NCBI RefSeq assembly: GCF_003148625.1
Contig: NZ_QGGO01000012.1
Span: forward strand, 1 to 64,000
Direction: 5' to 3'
DNA length: 64,000 bases
Source of the DNA: Arcicella aurantiaca
GTDB taxonomy: Bacteria; Bacteroidota; Bacteroidia; Cytophagales; Spirosomataceae
The stretch's first letter is position 1; every line of letters begins with the position of its first letter. Under the pieces are notes generated by a model that searched no databases, was not told the DNA's origin, and saw only the letters and a list, made by a program, of their open reading frames with translations. A program made the position numbers and the translations under genes. Shown piece by piece: positions 36,015-45,760 of the stretch.

Positions 36015-36734
36015 TTAAATTTCCATCGGAACGTCCATCAATAAAATTTGGGCATCGTCAGAATTGGCAGTGATGGTAATTTTATCAGTATCCCAAATTC
36101 CGAAACCGTCTCTTGTATTTAATAGTGTACCTTCAATGGTTACGTCACCTTTCAAAATAAAGGCATAAACGCCGTTTCCTGCTCGTTTGATGCTATATTC
36201 TGTTGAAAAATCTTTATCAAAATTCCCCATCGAAAACCATGCATCTTGGTGAATCCAAACACCTTCATCATCTGGATTTGGAGAAAGAACTTGCTGAAAT
36301 TTATTATGACGGTCGTTTTCATTCAACGTAATTTGGTCATAACGTGGCGTAACATTTCTTTTATTTGGAAATACCCAAATTTGTAAAAACTTCACCAATT
36401 CATCTTGATTACGGTTGTATTCGCTGTGAGAAATACCTGTTCCCGCACTCATTATTTGAATATCTCCTTTTCTGATAACCGCCAAATTGCCCATACTGTC
36501 TTTGTGTTCGAGGTCGCCTTCTAATGGAATAGAAATAATTTCCATATTGTCGTGTGGGTGCGTTCCAAAGCCTTTTCCCGAAGAAACTGTATCGTCATTC
36601 AACACTCTCAAAACGCCAAAGTGCATTCTTTCTGCGTTACGATAACTTGCAAAACTAAAAGTATGAAAGCTGTTAAGCCAACCGTGATTAGCGTGTCCAC
36701 GTGTTTCTGCTTTATGAATTACTGTATTTGCCAT
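36015..36734 (-). CDS. Pirin family protein
   Basis: A 239-residue bicupin of the pirin family. The N-terminal cupin has the metal-binding His residues in GFGTHPHDNMEIISIPLEGD, shortened here to FGTHPHDNMEIISIPL, the VIRKGDIQIMSAGTGISHSE block and Glu nearby. The second cupin is less conserved. Some pirins are quercetin dioxygenases and others are transcription cofactors; which applies is not shown. It starts 140 bp from the Crp-like regulator gene on the same strand. Confidence 0.93.
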   Translation of the reverse strand: MANTVIHKAETRGHANHGWLNSFHTFSFASYRNAERMHFGVLRVLNDDTVSSGKGFGTHPHDNMEIISIPLEGDLEHKDSMGNLAVIRKGDIQIMSAGTGISHSEYNRNQDELVKFLQIWVFPNKRNVTPRYDQITLNENDRHNKFQQVLSPNPDDEGVWIHQDAWFSMGNFDKDFSTEYSIKRAGNGVYAFILKGDVTIEGTLLNTRDGFGIWDTDKITITANSDDAQILLMDVPMEI

Positions 36735-36874
36735 GATTTCTAAATCTGTTAAATGGTTGAATTTTTGTCGAGGGTAAGAAAATGCCTATGTCCTAAAACC
36801 TAAACCCTTTTACCTTTTTGACGATACAAAGTTGGTACATTCTCGAAGCCAAAGCATTGAACTATGACAAGAAA

Positions 36875-37465
36875 TTAACGTTTCGTTGCCATTTTTGCTC
36901 TAATTTTACTCAGAAACTCCGCTGAAATTCCCAAATAAGCAGCGATATAATGTTGAGCTACTCGTTGAGCAACGGACGGATAACGTTCCAAAAACTCAAC
37001 ATAGCGGTCGTGGGCAGGTTTTGCAATAGTATTTACCAAACGATTTTGAGTAACCGACAAATTTCGCTGAACCATTAATCTAAAAACACGCTCAAATTGT
37101 GGAATTTTAGCCAATAATTCTTCTTTTGCTTCGTGCGTAAGTATGAGTAATTCACAATTTTCTAACGTCTCGATATACAATTTACTGGGCGTTTGCTCAT
37201 GAAAACTGGCAATGTCACTGACCCACCAATCTTCTACGGCAAATTGTAGGATAACCTCCGCACCATTTTCGTCCATACAAAAAGTACGAATACAACCTTT
37301 GAGAATATAGGCTTCAAAATTGCAAATTTCCCCTTCACGCAAAAGCATGGTTTTCTTTTTTACCGTTTTTTGTTGCAATAAACTATCAAAAAGCTGAATT
37401 TCGGTTTCTGAAAAAACGGCACATTTATTAACATATTGATTGATAGCGTTGAAAGTAGATTGCAT
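36875..37465 (-). CDS. Crp/Fnr-family transcriptional regulator
   Basis: A 196-residue regulator with a cyclic-nucleotide-binding-like beta roll (LLREGEICNFEAYILKGCIR, then EDWWVSDIASFHEQTPSKLY) and a C-terminal helical region. A helix-turn-helix lies near the end (RVAQHYIAAYLGISAEFLSKIRA). It is of the short Bacteroidota type, without cysteines for an iron-sulphur cluster. It precedes the pirin gene on the same strand and may control it. The effector is unknown. Confidence 0.9.
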   Translation of the reverse strand: MQSTFNAINQYVNKCAVFSETEIQLFDSLLQQKTVKKKTMLLREGEICNFEAYILKGCIRTFCMDENGAEVILQFAVEDWWVSDIASFHEQTPSKLYIETLENCELLILTHEAKEELLAKIPQFERVFRLMVQRNLSVTQNRLVNTIAKPAHDRYVEFLERYPSVAQRVAQHYIAAYLGISAEFLSKIRAKMATKR

Positions 37466-37774
37466 GGTTGAATGGCTTTATAAAGAAGCGTTTGGATTTA
37501 GAAATAATGATTGAAATCAATCTCGAATAAAAATATCTGTCGGAGATAAGTTTCTATTTAGTACCTGTACTGGTTCGTTAAGTTGTACTCAAATCCAATT
37601 CAAGTACCCGTTATAAAATAGTTTATGTTTTATTTTAGGATAATCTATTTATTATCAATGTATTATGGTAATAAATCCTAATGCCTAAATCCCAACACCT
37701 ACTTTATAAACTGAAAATTACCTTTAGAAAATCTATTAAACAAACCCTCAAATCAATATTTAAGAATATAATTT
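37466..37774. other. AT-rich divergent intergenic region, no gene seen
   Basis: This 309-bp gap lies between the divergent Crp-like and alcohol-dehydrogenase genes and should hold both promoters. I see two GTAC-bounded segments (around 37561-37607) and an AATCCCAACACCTAC word like those elsewhere. There is no RNA gene or coding sequence. Confidence 0.4.
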
Positions 37775-38788
37775 ATGAAAACATTAGTTTGCAATACTCC
37801 TAAACAATTTGAATATAAAGAAGGAGAAAAACCTCAACTTACTGAGGGCTATGCGATTTTAAAAGTTAAAAGAATTGGTATTTGTGGAACAGATTTGCAC
37901 GCCTTTGAAGGCACCCAACCATTTTTTAGTTATCCTCGAATTTTAGGACATGAGTTGGCTTGTGAAATCGTTGAAATTGAAGAAAATCCTGATTTTTCGG
38001 TGGGTGATGCTGTTACTTTTATTCCATATTTCAACTGCGAAAAATGCGTAGCTTGTCGCAATGGGAAACCAAATTGTTGTACTGATATTCAAGTTTTTGG
38101 CGTGCATATTGATGGTGGAATGGCAGAATATATCCGTGTGCCAATCAGGCTTTTGATTGCCAGCGAAGGACTTTCTTTTGATGAATTGGCATTGGTTGAA
38201 CCTTTAGCAATTGGGGCTCATGGCGTAAGACGTGCCGATGTACAAACAGATGAGTTTGTGTTAATTGTAGGTGCAGGACCAATCGGTTTGGGGTGTATGG
38301 AATTTGCCCGAATAGCAGGAGCAAAAGTGATTGCTTTAGACGTAAATGAGTCGAGATTGAATTTCTGCAAAGAAAAATTAGGCGTTGATTTTACCATAAA
38401 TGCAATTGCTGAAAATGTTTTTGAGAGATTACAAGAAATCACCAATAACGATATGCCAACTGTCATTATTGATGCTACGGGCAATCAAAAAGCGATTTTG
38501 AATGCTTTTCAATACTTAGCACATGGCGGAAGATATGTTTTAGTAGGTTTGCAAAAAGGCGAAATTTCATTCAGTCACCCCGAATTTCATAAACGAGAAT
38601 CGACCTTGATGAGTAGTAGAAATGCCACTCGCCAAGATTTTGAAAAAGTGGTTAATTCAATGAAAAAAGGTTTAGTAAAGCCAACAACTTATATAACTCA
38701 CAGAGTTTCTTTTGACCAAGTAAAAGATAATTTTGAGTCGTGGCTTGACCCTAAAAATGGGGTTATTAAAGCGGTTGTAGAGGTTTGA
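37775..38788 (+). CDS. Zinc-dependent alcohol/polyol dehydrogenase
   Basis: A 337-residue medium-chain dehydrogenase. The catalytic zinc ligands are Cys37 (ICGTDLHAF), His59 and Glu60 (GHE). The structural zinc ligands are Cys88, Cys91, Cys94 and Cys102 (NCEKCVACRNGKPNCC). The Rossmann motif is VGAGPIGLGCMEFA. It groups by eye with L-galactonate/L-threonine/sorbitol-type dehydrogenases that oxidise sugar acids or polyols with NAD. Its neighbours (xylA, DUF1080) point to sugar metabolism, but the substrate is not fixed. Confidence 0.9.
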   Translation: MKTLVCNTPKQFEYKEGEKPQLTEGYAILKVKRIGICGTDLHAFEGTQPFFSYPRILGHELACEIVEIEENPDFSVGDAVTFIPYFNCEKCVACRNGKPNCCTDIQVFGVHIDGGMAEYIRVPIRLLIASEGLSFDELALVEPLAIGAHGVRRADVQTDEFVLIVGAGPIGLGCMEFARIAGAKVIALDVNESRLNFCKEKLGVDFTINAIAENVFERLQEITNNDMPTVIIDATGNQKAILNAFQYLAHGGRYVLVGLQKGEISFSHPEFHKRESTLMSSRNATRQDFEKVVNSMKKGLVKPTTYITHRVSFDQVKDNFESWLDPKNGVIKAVVEV

Positions 38789-38921
38789 AAATAAGAAATC
38801 TAATCGCTTAAATATTCTTTATCCTCATTTTTGATATATCTTTGCAAAAAACGAAAACAACCAATTTATCGAATAAAAAACGAAAAAGACATATAAATTT
38901 TAGCGTTTAGCTTAAAAATCC

Positions 38922-39042
38922 TGCCCAATCAAAACCTGAGAAATTTTGTAGCACAGCGGGAAACGGAGCAAGAAACGTCATGCGGTATGTGTGACGTTAC
39001 TTCGTTTTGCTGTGCAGGTCTTCTCAGGTACCTTGATGGGCA
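38922..39042 (+). ncRNA. Long nested stem-loop, possible structured RNA or repeat element
   Basis: Three nested pairings are visible: GCCCA..CCTGAGAA (38923-38942) with TTCTCAGG..TGGGC (39021-39041), GCACAGC (38951-38957) with GCTGTGC (39009-39015), and AACGTCA (38974-38980) with TGACGTT (38992-38998). Pairing runs with small bulges over about 120 nt, higher in GC than its surroundings, 40 bp before the restriction-modification operon. It may be a leader structure, a small RNA or a mobile repeat. Confidence 0.4.
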
Positions 39043-39084
39043 AACAAGTAACGTTCACGCTATTTTTATGCCCTTTCTGACCGT

Positions 39085-41013
39085 ATGGCGAAAACCCGAA
39101 TAACAAACGAAAAAGTAACTGATTTTTTTATAGGCAAATTACTTGATTTAGCGAGTATCAAGTTTACTCCTAATAGTAGTAGTATCATCGAAATTCAAGA
39201 TGCTCTAAAAAGTGCTTCAAAGAAAGGAAATGGAAAAGCTGGCTTTCCTGATTTTGTAGGAAAATCGAAAGATTTTATCCTTGTTATTGAAGATAAAGCC
39301 GAATTAGATAAACAAGTATATTATCAAGATGATGAAAAAAAATCATTGTCTATGGATGCCCATGCTATTATCAATTATGCAGAAAATGGTGCATTGCATT
39401 ATGCTAATGAAATAATACAAAAAACTGGCTTCAAAAAAGTATTTGCTTTTGGCTGTTCTGGGGATGAAAAACACCATGTTATTAAACCTTTGTTTGTAGA
39501 TGAACATGGTTATAAAATGCTTAAAGAAGTTGAAAATTTTGAGAACTTCTCTGAGCAAAATATCGAAAAATATTACCGAGAACAAGTATTAGGAGAAACT
39601 CCACCAGAAACGCTTGCACTTGAAGAAGTCCTAAAAAAATCTGCCGAACTCCACGAAGCTCTTCGTAATTATGGGCAATTAGGTGATTCCGAAAAACCGT
39701 TGGTTGTTTCTGCGATTCTTTTAGCTTTACAAGAACCGTCTTTCTCTTTGGATGCCCTGACAGGCGATACCATTAAAACAGATGGGCAAAAGATTTTTGA
39801 TGCCCTTTCTACTTATATGGTACGTGTAGAGGTAAGACCAGAAACCAAAAAAGAACAGGTTTTGAGTCAATTCAATATCATTAAAGACCGTACTCTCCTC
39901 AATCAGGTAGATGAACGCCTAAAAAATAAAGATTCAGAATTAGGGAAAACACCTTTGAAATACTTTACTGAATTTCTTAGTAAAAATATTCTTTCTACCG
40001 TCGTCGCTAATTCTACGGAAGATGTTTTAGGACGTTTTTATGGCGAATTTATTAGGTATAGCGGAGGTGATGGACAGACTTTGGGCGTAGTCTTGACTCC
40101 AAGCCATATCACCGAATTATTCTGTGATTTGATAGATTTAAAACCTACCGATATTGTATTTGACCCATGCTGTGGAACAGGTGGTTTCTTGATTGCAGCC
40201 ATGCACAAAATGCTTGAAAAAGCAAAGCCAGAGGAAAGAGAGATAATCAAAAAAGATAGAATTCATGGTATTGAGATTAGAGAGGATATGTTCTCTATTG
40301 CCACGACCAATATGATTCTTAGAGGTGATGGAAAAAGTAATCTTATCAAAGACGATTTCTTGAAACAAGATGTAAAAAAACTAAGACAGTTTAACCTCTC
40401 TGTAGGCTTTATCAATCCTCCTTACTCGCAATCTAAAGGAAAAGATACTGCCCATCTCTCTGAAATTCATTTCATTAAACATATTTTAGATAGTTTAGCC
40501 GATGGAGGAAGATGTGTAGTAATTGTTCCACAATCAACAATGGTAGGGAAAACAAAAGAGGATAAATTAGTAAAAAAGAGAATTCTACAAGACCATACCT
40601 TAGAAGGAGTAATAACGCTTAACAAAGAAACCTTTTATGGCGTAGGCACAAACCCTTGTATTGCCATTTTTACGGCTCACAAACCCCACTCTACTAAAAA
40701 ATACTGCAAATTTATCAACTACGAAGACGATGGTTTTATCATTCGTAAGCATGTTGGACTTATAGAAACCGAGCGAGCAAAAGAACGCAAAGCTCATCTT
40801 ATCAACTGTTGGTTACATGATGCTCCTGCTGAAAGTAAATTTATGGTAAAAACCACAATTGATGCAGATGATGAATGGCTACATTCTTTCTATTATTTCA
40901 ATGATGAAATACCCAAAGATGAAGATTTTGAAAAAACAATTGCCGATTACCTAACTTTTGAGTTTAGTATGATTGCACAAGGAAGAGGCTATTTATTTGA
41001 AAACACTTTATAA
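39085..41013 (+). CDS. Restriction-modification A subunit: PD-(D/E)XK nuclease fused to N6-adenine methylase (BcgI-like)
   Basis: A 642-residue fusion. The N-terminal 130 residues carry a PD-(D/E)XK nuclease core: Asp56 in GFPDFVG, then Glu69-Asp70-Lys71 in VIEDKAEL. After a helical linker comes an N6-adenine methylase of the HsdM type, with SAM-binding motif I FDPCCGTGG (residues 359-367) and catalytic NPPY (444-447). The specificity subunit follows 1 bp after the stop. The nuclease fusion, the length and the lack of an hsdR gene match type IIB enzymes such as BcgI (A subunit about 637 residues, B about 341), which cut on both sides of their site. Confidence 0.85.
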   Translation: MAKTRITNEKVTDFFIGKLLDLASIKFTPNSSSIIEIQDALKSASKKGNGKAGFPDFVGKSKDFILVIEDKAELDKQVYYQDDEKKSLSMDAHAIINYAENGALHYANEIIQKTGFKKVFAFGCSGDEKHHVIKPLFVDEHGYKMLKEVENFENFSEQNIEKYYREQVLGETPPETLALEEVLKKSAELHEALRNYGQLGDSEKPLVVSAILLALQEPSFSLDALTGDTIKTDGQKIFDALSTYMVRVEVRPETKKEQVLSQFNIIKDRTLLNQVDERLKNKDSELGKTPLKYFTEFLSKNILSTVVANSTEDVLGRFYGEFIRYSGGDGQTLGVVLTPSHITELFCDLIDLKPTDIVFDPCCGTGGFLIAAMHKMLEKAKPEEREIIKKDRIHGIEIREDMFSIATTNMILRGDGKSNLIKDDFLKQDVKKLRQFNLSVGFINPPYSQSKGKDTAHLSEIHFIKHILDSLADGGRCVVIVPQSTMVGKTKEDKLVKKRILQDHTLEGVITLNKETFYGVGTNPCIAIFTAHKPHSTKKYCKFINYEDDGFIIRKHVGLIETERAKERKAHLINCWLHDAPAESKFMVKTTIDADDEWLHSFYYFNDEIPKDEDFEKTIADYLTFEFSMIAQGRGYLFENTL

Positions 41014-41014
41014 C

Positions 41015-42082
41015 ATGGAAAAGCAGCTAAAAGATGTTAACTGGGGAGAGTTTTATCTCAAAGATATTTTCAAAGATATTCAAAGAGGAAAAAGGTTAAA
41101 AAAAAATAACCATATAGAAGGTAAAATTCCATATATATCCTCTACAGGCATTAATAATGGTGTTGATAATTTCGTTGGGAATATAAATAACGTTCGTATT
41201 TTCTCGAATTGTCTAACTATTGCTAATAGTGGAAGTGTTGGTGTTAGTTTTTATCAATCATTTTACTTCGTAGCAAGTGACCATATAACTAAATTGAAAA
41301 ATGAAAATTTTGAAAAGTACGTTTATCTTTTTCTTTCGATGATTGTTTCTCAATTAGGTGAAAAATATAGCTTCAACAGAGAGATAAATGACAGTAGAAT
41401 TTATAAAGAAAGAATTCTCCTACCAATGACACCTCAAGAGCAACCAGATTATGTCTTCATGGAGGAGTATATGCGAGAAAAAGAACAGGAGAAAATAAAT
41501 GCGTTTCAAAAACAGATTGCCCAAAGGATTGTTGAAGTAAAGAATTATAAAGAAGTAATACCACTTTCTGAAAAGGAGTGGAAAGCGTTTAAAATTGGAG
41601 ACTTATTTATCAAATTGGAACAAGGAAAGTCCAAAGGATTGAATCATTTAAGAAAGACTAATTTGGGGGTCAATTATTTGGGAGCAACTAACTTAAATAA
41701 CGGTGTACTTTGTCAAGTAGAAAAGCAAAATAACTTAATTCAAAAGGGCAATTCAATAGCTTTTATCAGAAATGGAGAAGGCTCAATGGGGTATGCTATA
41801 TATAAACTCGAAGATTTTATCGCAACGTCTGATATAAGTGTCGGGTATAGTCCCGAATTAAACAGATATGTAGGACTATTCATTACGACTGTGGCAGATA
41901 GAGTAAGAGGTAAATATAATTTTGGCTATAAACGTAGTGGTGAAAGATTGAGAAAAGAAAGTATTCTTCTTCCAATAAACACTAATGGACAACCTGATTA
42001 TGAATACATGGAGCATTACATAAAAAAGATAGAATACCAAAAGCTGATGGCGTTTTTAGAGATGAAGAAGATTTCGCTATAG
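41015..42082 (+). CDS. Restriction-modification specificity subunit (HsdS/BcgIB-like)
   Basis: I take the ATG at 41015, one base after the A-subunit stop, giving 355 residues; the frame is open further upstream inside the A gene. Two target-recognition domains are seen, each opening with a similar phrase: WGEFYLKDIFKDIQRGK near residue 9 and WKAFKIGDLFIKLEQGK near 188. Each is followed by a helical spacer (EEYMREKEQEKINAFQKQIA and EHYIKKIEYQKLMAFLE). Such a two-domain protein reads a split DNA site and directs both cutting and methylation. A two-way terminator follows. Confidence 0.9.
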   Translation: MEKQLKDVNWGEFYLKDIFKDIQRGKRLKKNNHIEGKIPYISSTGINNGVDNFVGNINNVRIFSNCLTIANSGSVGVSFYQSFYFVASDHITKLKNENFEKYVYLFLSMIVSQLGEKYSFNREINDSRIYKERILLPMTPQEQPDYVFMEEYMREKEQEKINAFQKQIAQRIVEVKNYKEVIPLSEKEWKAFKIGDLFIKLEQGKSKGLNHLRKTNLGVNYLGATNLNNGVLCQVEKQNNLIQKGNSIAFIRNGEGSMGYAIYKLEDFIATSDISVGYSPELNRYVGLFITTVADRVRGKYNFGYKRSGERLRKESILLPINTNGQPDYEYMEHYIKKIEYQKLMAFLEMKKISL

Positions 42083-42098
42083 GGTTAATCTTAAACTC

Positions 42099-42144
42099 AA
42101 AAAACCGCTTCAAAACCCAATAAAGGCTTTTGAAGCGGTTTTTT
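42099..42144 (+). terminator. Two-way terminator between the RM operon and rho
   Basis: A 17-bp stem (42099-42115 with 42128-42144) begins in A6 and ends in T6, between the convergent specificity-subunit and rho genes. Confidence 0.9.
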
Positions 42145-42161
42145 GTAACCAAAACAAAAAT

Positions 42162-43871
42162 CTATCTATTCATCGAAACCAAGAACTCTTCATTCGTTCT
42201 TGTTCCTTTCATTTGCTGTTGTAAAAACTCCATGGCTTCCACAGAGTTCATATCGCTCATGTGTTTACGCAAAATCCATACACGTTGAAGCGTTTCTTTA
42301 TCCATCAATAAATCTTCTCTACGTGTACCAGATGCCGTAACGTCAATTGCAGGATACATTCTACGGTTCGATAACTTACGGTCAAGTTGGAGTTCCATGT
42401 TACCCGTACCCTTGAATTCTTCAAAGATAACTTCGTCCATTTTAGAACCTGTATCAATCAAAGCCGTTGCGATGATGGTCAATGAACCACCATTTTCAAC
42501 ATTACGAGCCGCTCCGAAGAAACGTTTTGGTTTGTGAAGAGCATTCGCATCAACCCCACCCGATAAAATCTTACCCGATGAAGGAACGACTGTATTATAC
42601 GCACGAGCCAAACGAGTAATTGAATCCAATAAAATCACCACGTCGTGACCACACTCAACCATACGTTTTGCTTTTTCCAAAACAATACTTGCCACTTTTA
42701 CATGGCGTTCAGCTTGTTCATCAAAAGTTGAAGAAATTACTTCTGCACGTACACTACGTTGCATATCTGTTACCTCTTCAGGACGTTCATCAATCAATAA
42801 AATCAATAAATAAACTTCTGGGTGATTTTTAGAAATGGCATTCGCAATTTCCTTTAAAAGCACCGTTTTACCCGTTTTAGGTTGTGCCACAATCATACCA
42901 CGTTGACCTTTACCGATTGGAGCAAATAAGTCTAATATACGTGTTGAATATTGGTCTGGACGAGAAGATAATCTTAATTTTTCTTCTGGGAAAAGTGGCG
43001 TTAAATATTCAAATGGAATTCTATCACGAATTTCTTCGGTAGTCTTTCCGTTGACAGACTCTACTCTTAAAAGGGCAAAATATTTCTCTCCTTCTTTCGG
43101 TGGACGAATTGCCCCACGAACGGTATCACCTGTTTTCAAACCAAATAATTTGATTTGTGATGGAGACACATAAATATCATCGGGAGAAGCCAAATAGTTA
43201 TAATCTGCCGAACGCAAGAATCCATAACCACCATCTTGCATAATTTCCAAAACACCTTCATTTTCAATAATTCCATCAAATTCTCTAATGGCTTGATTGT
43301 AAATAGGTTTTTTGAAATTGCTATTTGATTGTCTGGTTTCTGGACGAGTTTCTGGTTCTTGTGGTAAGCCAGAAGTTTCATCAGGTGTGATGAAAGATGT
43401 ATCTACTGAAAAATCTTCTTCAATATCAGAAGGGAAATCAACGATTGGTTCTTCGTCAAACTCATAACTTAATGATTCAGCGGGAGTTTCAGAAGTATTT
43501 GCAGTAGGTTTTGCTTCACGAACTGCCTTTGTTTTTGTTTGGTCAGGTATATACGCAGGCTCATTAACTGCCACAGATTCGATAGTCGAGACTTCGTTTT
43601 CATCTTTAGAAATACGTTGTCTTTTAGGCCGTGGTGCGTCAGACTTTGAGGCGGATTCTTTTCTTACCTTTCTTTCGGTTTTATTATCGTCTTGCATGAT
43701 GTTGTTGCTGGCAGGTTTACGGTCTGTTATTGGCATTACCGCCTGTTTATTAAGTATTTTGTAGATAAGTTCTTGCTTAGGAAGGTTAATTATTTCAGGG
43801 ATAGCATACTTTTGGGCAAGTTCACGAAGCTCTGAAATGAGCATCATCTCTAATTCTTCAATTTTATACAT
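42162..43871 (-). CDS. rho: Transcription termination factor Rho, extended Bacteroidota type
   Basis: A 569-residue RNA-dependent ATPase that ends transcripts. Residues 1-45 form the Rho N-terminal helical domain ([18 protein letters not shown]). Then comes an insert of about 140 residues that is charged and low in complexity ([38 protein letters not shown]). The RNA-binding cold-shock-like domain follows ([17 protein letters not shown]). The ATPase domain has Walker [11 protein letters not shown] and Walker [17 protein letters not shown], with the Q-loop region [20 protein letters not shown], quoted as [20 protein letters not shown]. coli Rho is 419 residues and lacks the insert. Confidence 0.97.
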   Translation of the reverse strand: MYKIEELEMMLISELRELAQKYAIPEIINLPKQELIYKILNKQAVMPITDRKPASNNIMQDDNKTERKVRKESASKSDAPRPKRQRISKDENEVSTIESVAVNEPAYIPDQTKTKAVREAKPTANTSETPAESLSYEFDEEPIVDFPSDIEEDFSVDTSFITPDETSGLPQEPETRPETRQSNSNFKKPIYNQAIREFDGIIENEGVLEIMQDGGYGFLRSADYNYLASPDDIYVSPSQIKLFGLKTGDTVRGAIRPPKEGEKYFALLRVESVNGKTTEEIRDRIPFEYLTPLFPEEKLRLSSRPDQYSTRILDLFAPIGKGQRGMIVAQPKTGKTVLLKEIANAISKNHPEVYLLILLIDERPEEVTDMQRSVRAEVISSTFDEQAERHVKVASIVLEKAKRMVECGHDVVILLDSITRLARAYNTVVPSSGKILSGGVDANALHKPKRFFGAARNVENGGSLTIIATALIDTGSKMDEVIFEEFKGTGNMELQLDRKLSNRRMYPAIDVTASGTRREDLLMDKETLQRVWILRKHMSDMNSVEAMEFLQQQMKGTRTNEEFLVSMNR

Positions 43872-44249
43872 AAAAATTTATTATCGAAAACTTACAAAGC
43901 AAACACTTTGTTGTTTGGTGGTTAAGTAAAGAAAAATTCTTTGAAAAATGTAAAGATTAAAATCAAATTGGGAAATCTTGGTACGAGATGGATGTTTGAC
44001 GTTAATCTCTTGTTAATCAGAGTTTTAACGGGAGAAATCACAGGTTAGTGAAATGTTCTGCAATGATAATACCAATATTTGGGATTATCAAGATTTTTTT
44101 TAATTATTTAGGATTATTCTGTATTTTACCGTAAAAATATAGTCTTTTTACAGAAAATATTTCAAAAGATGTTTAATAATACAGAGGCAATTTTTTTAAT
44201 TAAGGATACTGCACTAAATTTGCATAATTAAAAACAGAATTTTACGAAA
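43872..44249. other. Divergent intergenic region with hairpin, no gene seen
   Basis: The 378-bp gap between rho and a small lipoprotein gene should include a rho leader. A hairpin with arms GATAAT..CC and GG..ATTATC lies at 44065-44089, followed by a T run, and could be a terminator or attenuator. No coding sequence or known RNA family is recognised. Confidence 0.4.
44215..44222 (+). promoter_or_regulatory. Candidate -7 box for the small lipoprotein gene
   Basis: TAAATTTG fits TAnnTTTG, 27 bp before the ATG. The region upstream is a T tract rather than a clean TTTG. Confidence 0.5.
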
Positions 44250-44498
44250 ATGAATCGCAAAAATATTTTAACCATCGCTGGGATTGCTCTATTAGCAACA
44301 GCTTGTAATTATCAGAAAAACAACACTATCAAGCAGGCAGACCTCAACGAAAATGATGCGTATGTTTATGGAGTTCATCCAGATTCTGCAGCACGTCAGA
44401 CTAAAAATAAATATGCTTCTAAGCCTGAGAATGAAGTAAGAGCTAATAAAATTCGTGAAAAATTATTTAGCGATAGCACTAACGCTCAAGGTAACTAA
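44250..44498 (+). CDS. Small hypothetical lipoprotein
   Basis: An 82-residue precursor with a lipoprotein signal (MNRKNILTIAGIALLATAC; lipobox ATAC). The mature part is about 63 residues, polar and charged (NDAYVYGVHPDSAARQTKNK, KPENEVRANKIREKLFSDST), with no recognised domain. It has its own promoter-like box and a terminator, so it is a single-gene unit. The function is unknown; it probably sits on the inner face of the outer membrane. Confidence 0.75.
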   Translation: MNRKNILTIAGIALLATACNYQKNNTIKQADLNENDAYVYGVHPDSAARQTKNKYASKPENEVRANKIREKLFSDSTNAQGN

Positions 44499-44541
44499 TT
44501 TAGTAATTAGCAACTGGTTTACAGCTTTTTAAAATATTACA

Positions 44542-44576
44542 AAAAAGCGTTGCGGTATAACTTCGTAACGCTTTTT
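44542..44576 (+). terminator. Terminator of the small lipoprotein gene
   Basis: A 10-bp stem (44542-44551 with 44567-44576) with a 15-nt loop and a closing T run. Confidence 0.85.
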
Positions 44577-44658
44577 GTATTACAAATAAGTTCAATTGAG
44601 AATATAAATATCTGTATTTCTAACTTGGACTCAAATCTTATAACTCATAAACTTACGT

Positions 44659-45720
44659 ATGAACATTGCACTTGTAACGGGTTCAGCGGGCTTAATTGGT
44701 AGTGAAGCCGTTAACTTTTTTTCAGATAAGTTTGATTTAGTGATTGGCGTTGATAATAATATGCGTCAATATTTCTTCGGTGAAGAGGCTTCTACGGCTT
44801 GGAATCGTAGTCGTTTAGAAGAAAAATATTCTAATTATAAACACTATCAGGCAGATATTCGTGAAGTATCTCAATTAGAAGTTATTTTCAAAGAATACGG
44901 AACTGATATTAAATGTGTTTTGCATACAGCTGCACAACCTTCGCATGACTGGGCTGCCAAAGAACCGTTTACTGATTTCTCAGTAAATGCAAACGGTACG
45001 CTAAATATGTTGGAAATGACTCGTCTGCACTGTCCAGAAGCGGTGTTTATTTTCACATCAACTAACAAGGTTTATGGAGATAATCCAAATTACTTGCCAT
45101 TGATTGAAACTGAAACTCGTTTTGAAATTGATGCAAACCACCCATATTTTGAGAATGGTATCGACGAATTACACAGTATCGACCATACGAAACACTCATT
45201 ATTTGGTGCGTCTAAAGTAGCGGCTGACGTATTGGTTCAAGAATATGGTCGTTATTTTGGAATGAAAACTGGTGTTTTCCGTGGAGGATGCTTAACAGGT
45301 CCAAATCACTCAGGAACGCAATTACACGGTTTCTTGGCGTATTTGATGAAATGTGCTATTACAGGAAATCACTATACAATATTTGGGTATAAAGGCAAAC
45401 AAGTTCGTGATAATATTCACTCTTACGATTTAGTAAATATGTTCTGGCATTTTTACCAAAACCCACGTTCTGGCGAAGTTTATAACGCAGGTGGTGGACG
45501 TTTTGCAAACTGCTCAATGTTGGAAGGAATTGCTATTTGTGAAGAAATTACAGGTAAGAAAATGAGTTATAGCTATTCAGAAACAAACCGTATTGGTGAC
45601 CATATTTGGTATATTTCTGATTTATCTAAATTTAAAGCTCATTATCCAACTTGGAATTGGACATTTGGTTTGAATGAAACCTTACAACAAATCCACGACG
45701 GTATCGCTTCGAGATTGTAA
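44659..45720 (+). CDS. NAD-dependent sugar-nucleotide epimerase (CDP-paratose 2-epimerase-like)
   Basis: A 353-residue extended short-chain dehydrogenase. The NAD-binding motif TGSAGLIG is at residues 7-14, [10 protein letters not shown] follows, and [10 protein letters not shown] carries the usual Ser/Thr. It resembles CDP-paratose 2-epimerases (block [20 protein letters not shown] and later [17 protein letters not shown]). The catalytic YxxxK is replaced by Phe182-Gly-Ala-Ser-Lys186 ([12 protein letters not shown]), so the usual general-acid tyrosine is missing. This may be a trait of a subfamily with a different chemistry. It stands alone with its own terminator. Confidence 0.82.
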   Translation: MNIALVTGSAGLIGSEAVNFFSDKFDLVIGVDNNMRQYFFGEEASTAWNRSRLEEKYSNYKHYQADIREVSQLEVIFKEYGTDIKCVLHTAAQPSHDWAAKEPFTDFSVNANGTLNMLEMTRLHCPEAVFIFTSTNKVYGDNPNYLPLIETETRFEIDANHPYFENGIDELHSIDHTKHSLFGASKVAADVLVQEYGRYFGMKTGVFRGGCLTGPNHSGTQLHGFLAYLMKCAITGNHYTIFGYKGKQVRDNIHSYDLVNMFWHFYQNPRSGEVYNAGGGRFANCSMLEGIAICEEITGKKMSYSYSETNRIGDHIWYISDLSKFKAHYPTWNWTFGLNETLQQIHDGIASRL

Positions 45721-45725
45721 ATAAT

Positions 45726-45760
45726 AAAAAATCCTCTGTTTAACTGACAGAGGATTTTTT
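45726..45760 (+). terminator. Two-way terminator, overlaps the 3' end of the facing gene
   Basis: A 14-bp stem (45726-45739 with 45747-45760) bounded by A and T runs. The right arm covers the last codons of the 63-residue minus-strand gene. Confidence 0.9.

Noticed and set aside
39085-42082. Ordinary type I restriction-modification locus missing hsdR
   Set aside because: The methylase subunit carries its own PD-(D/E)XK domain, so a separate hsdR need not be missing. Type IIB fits better.
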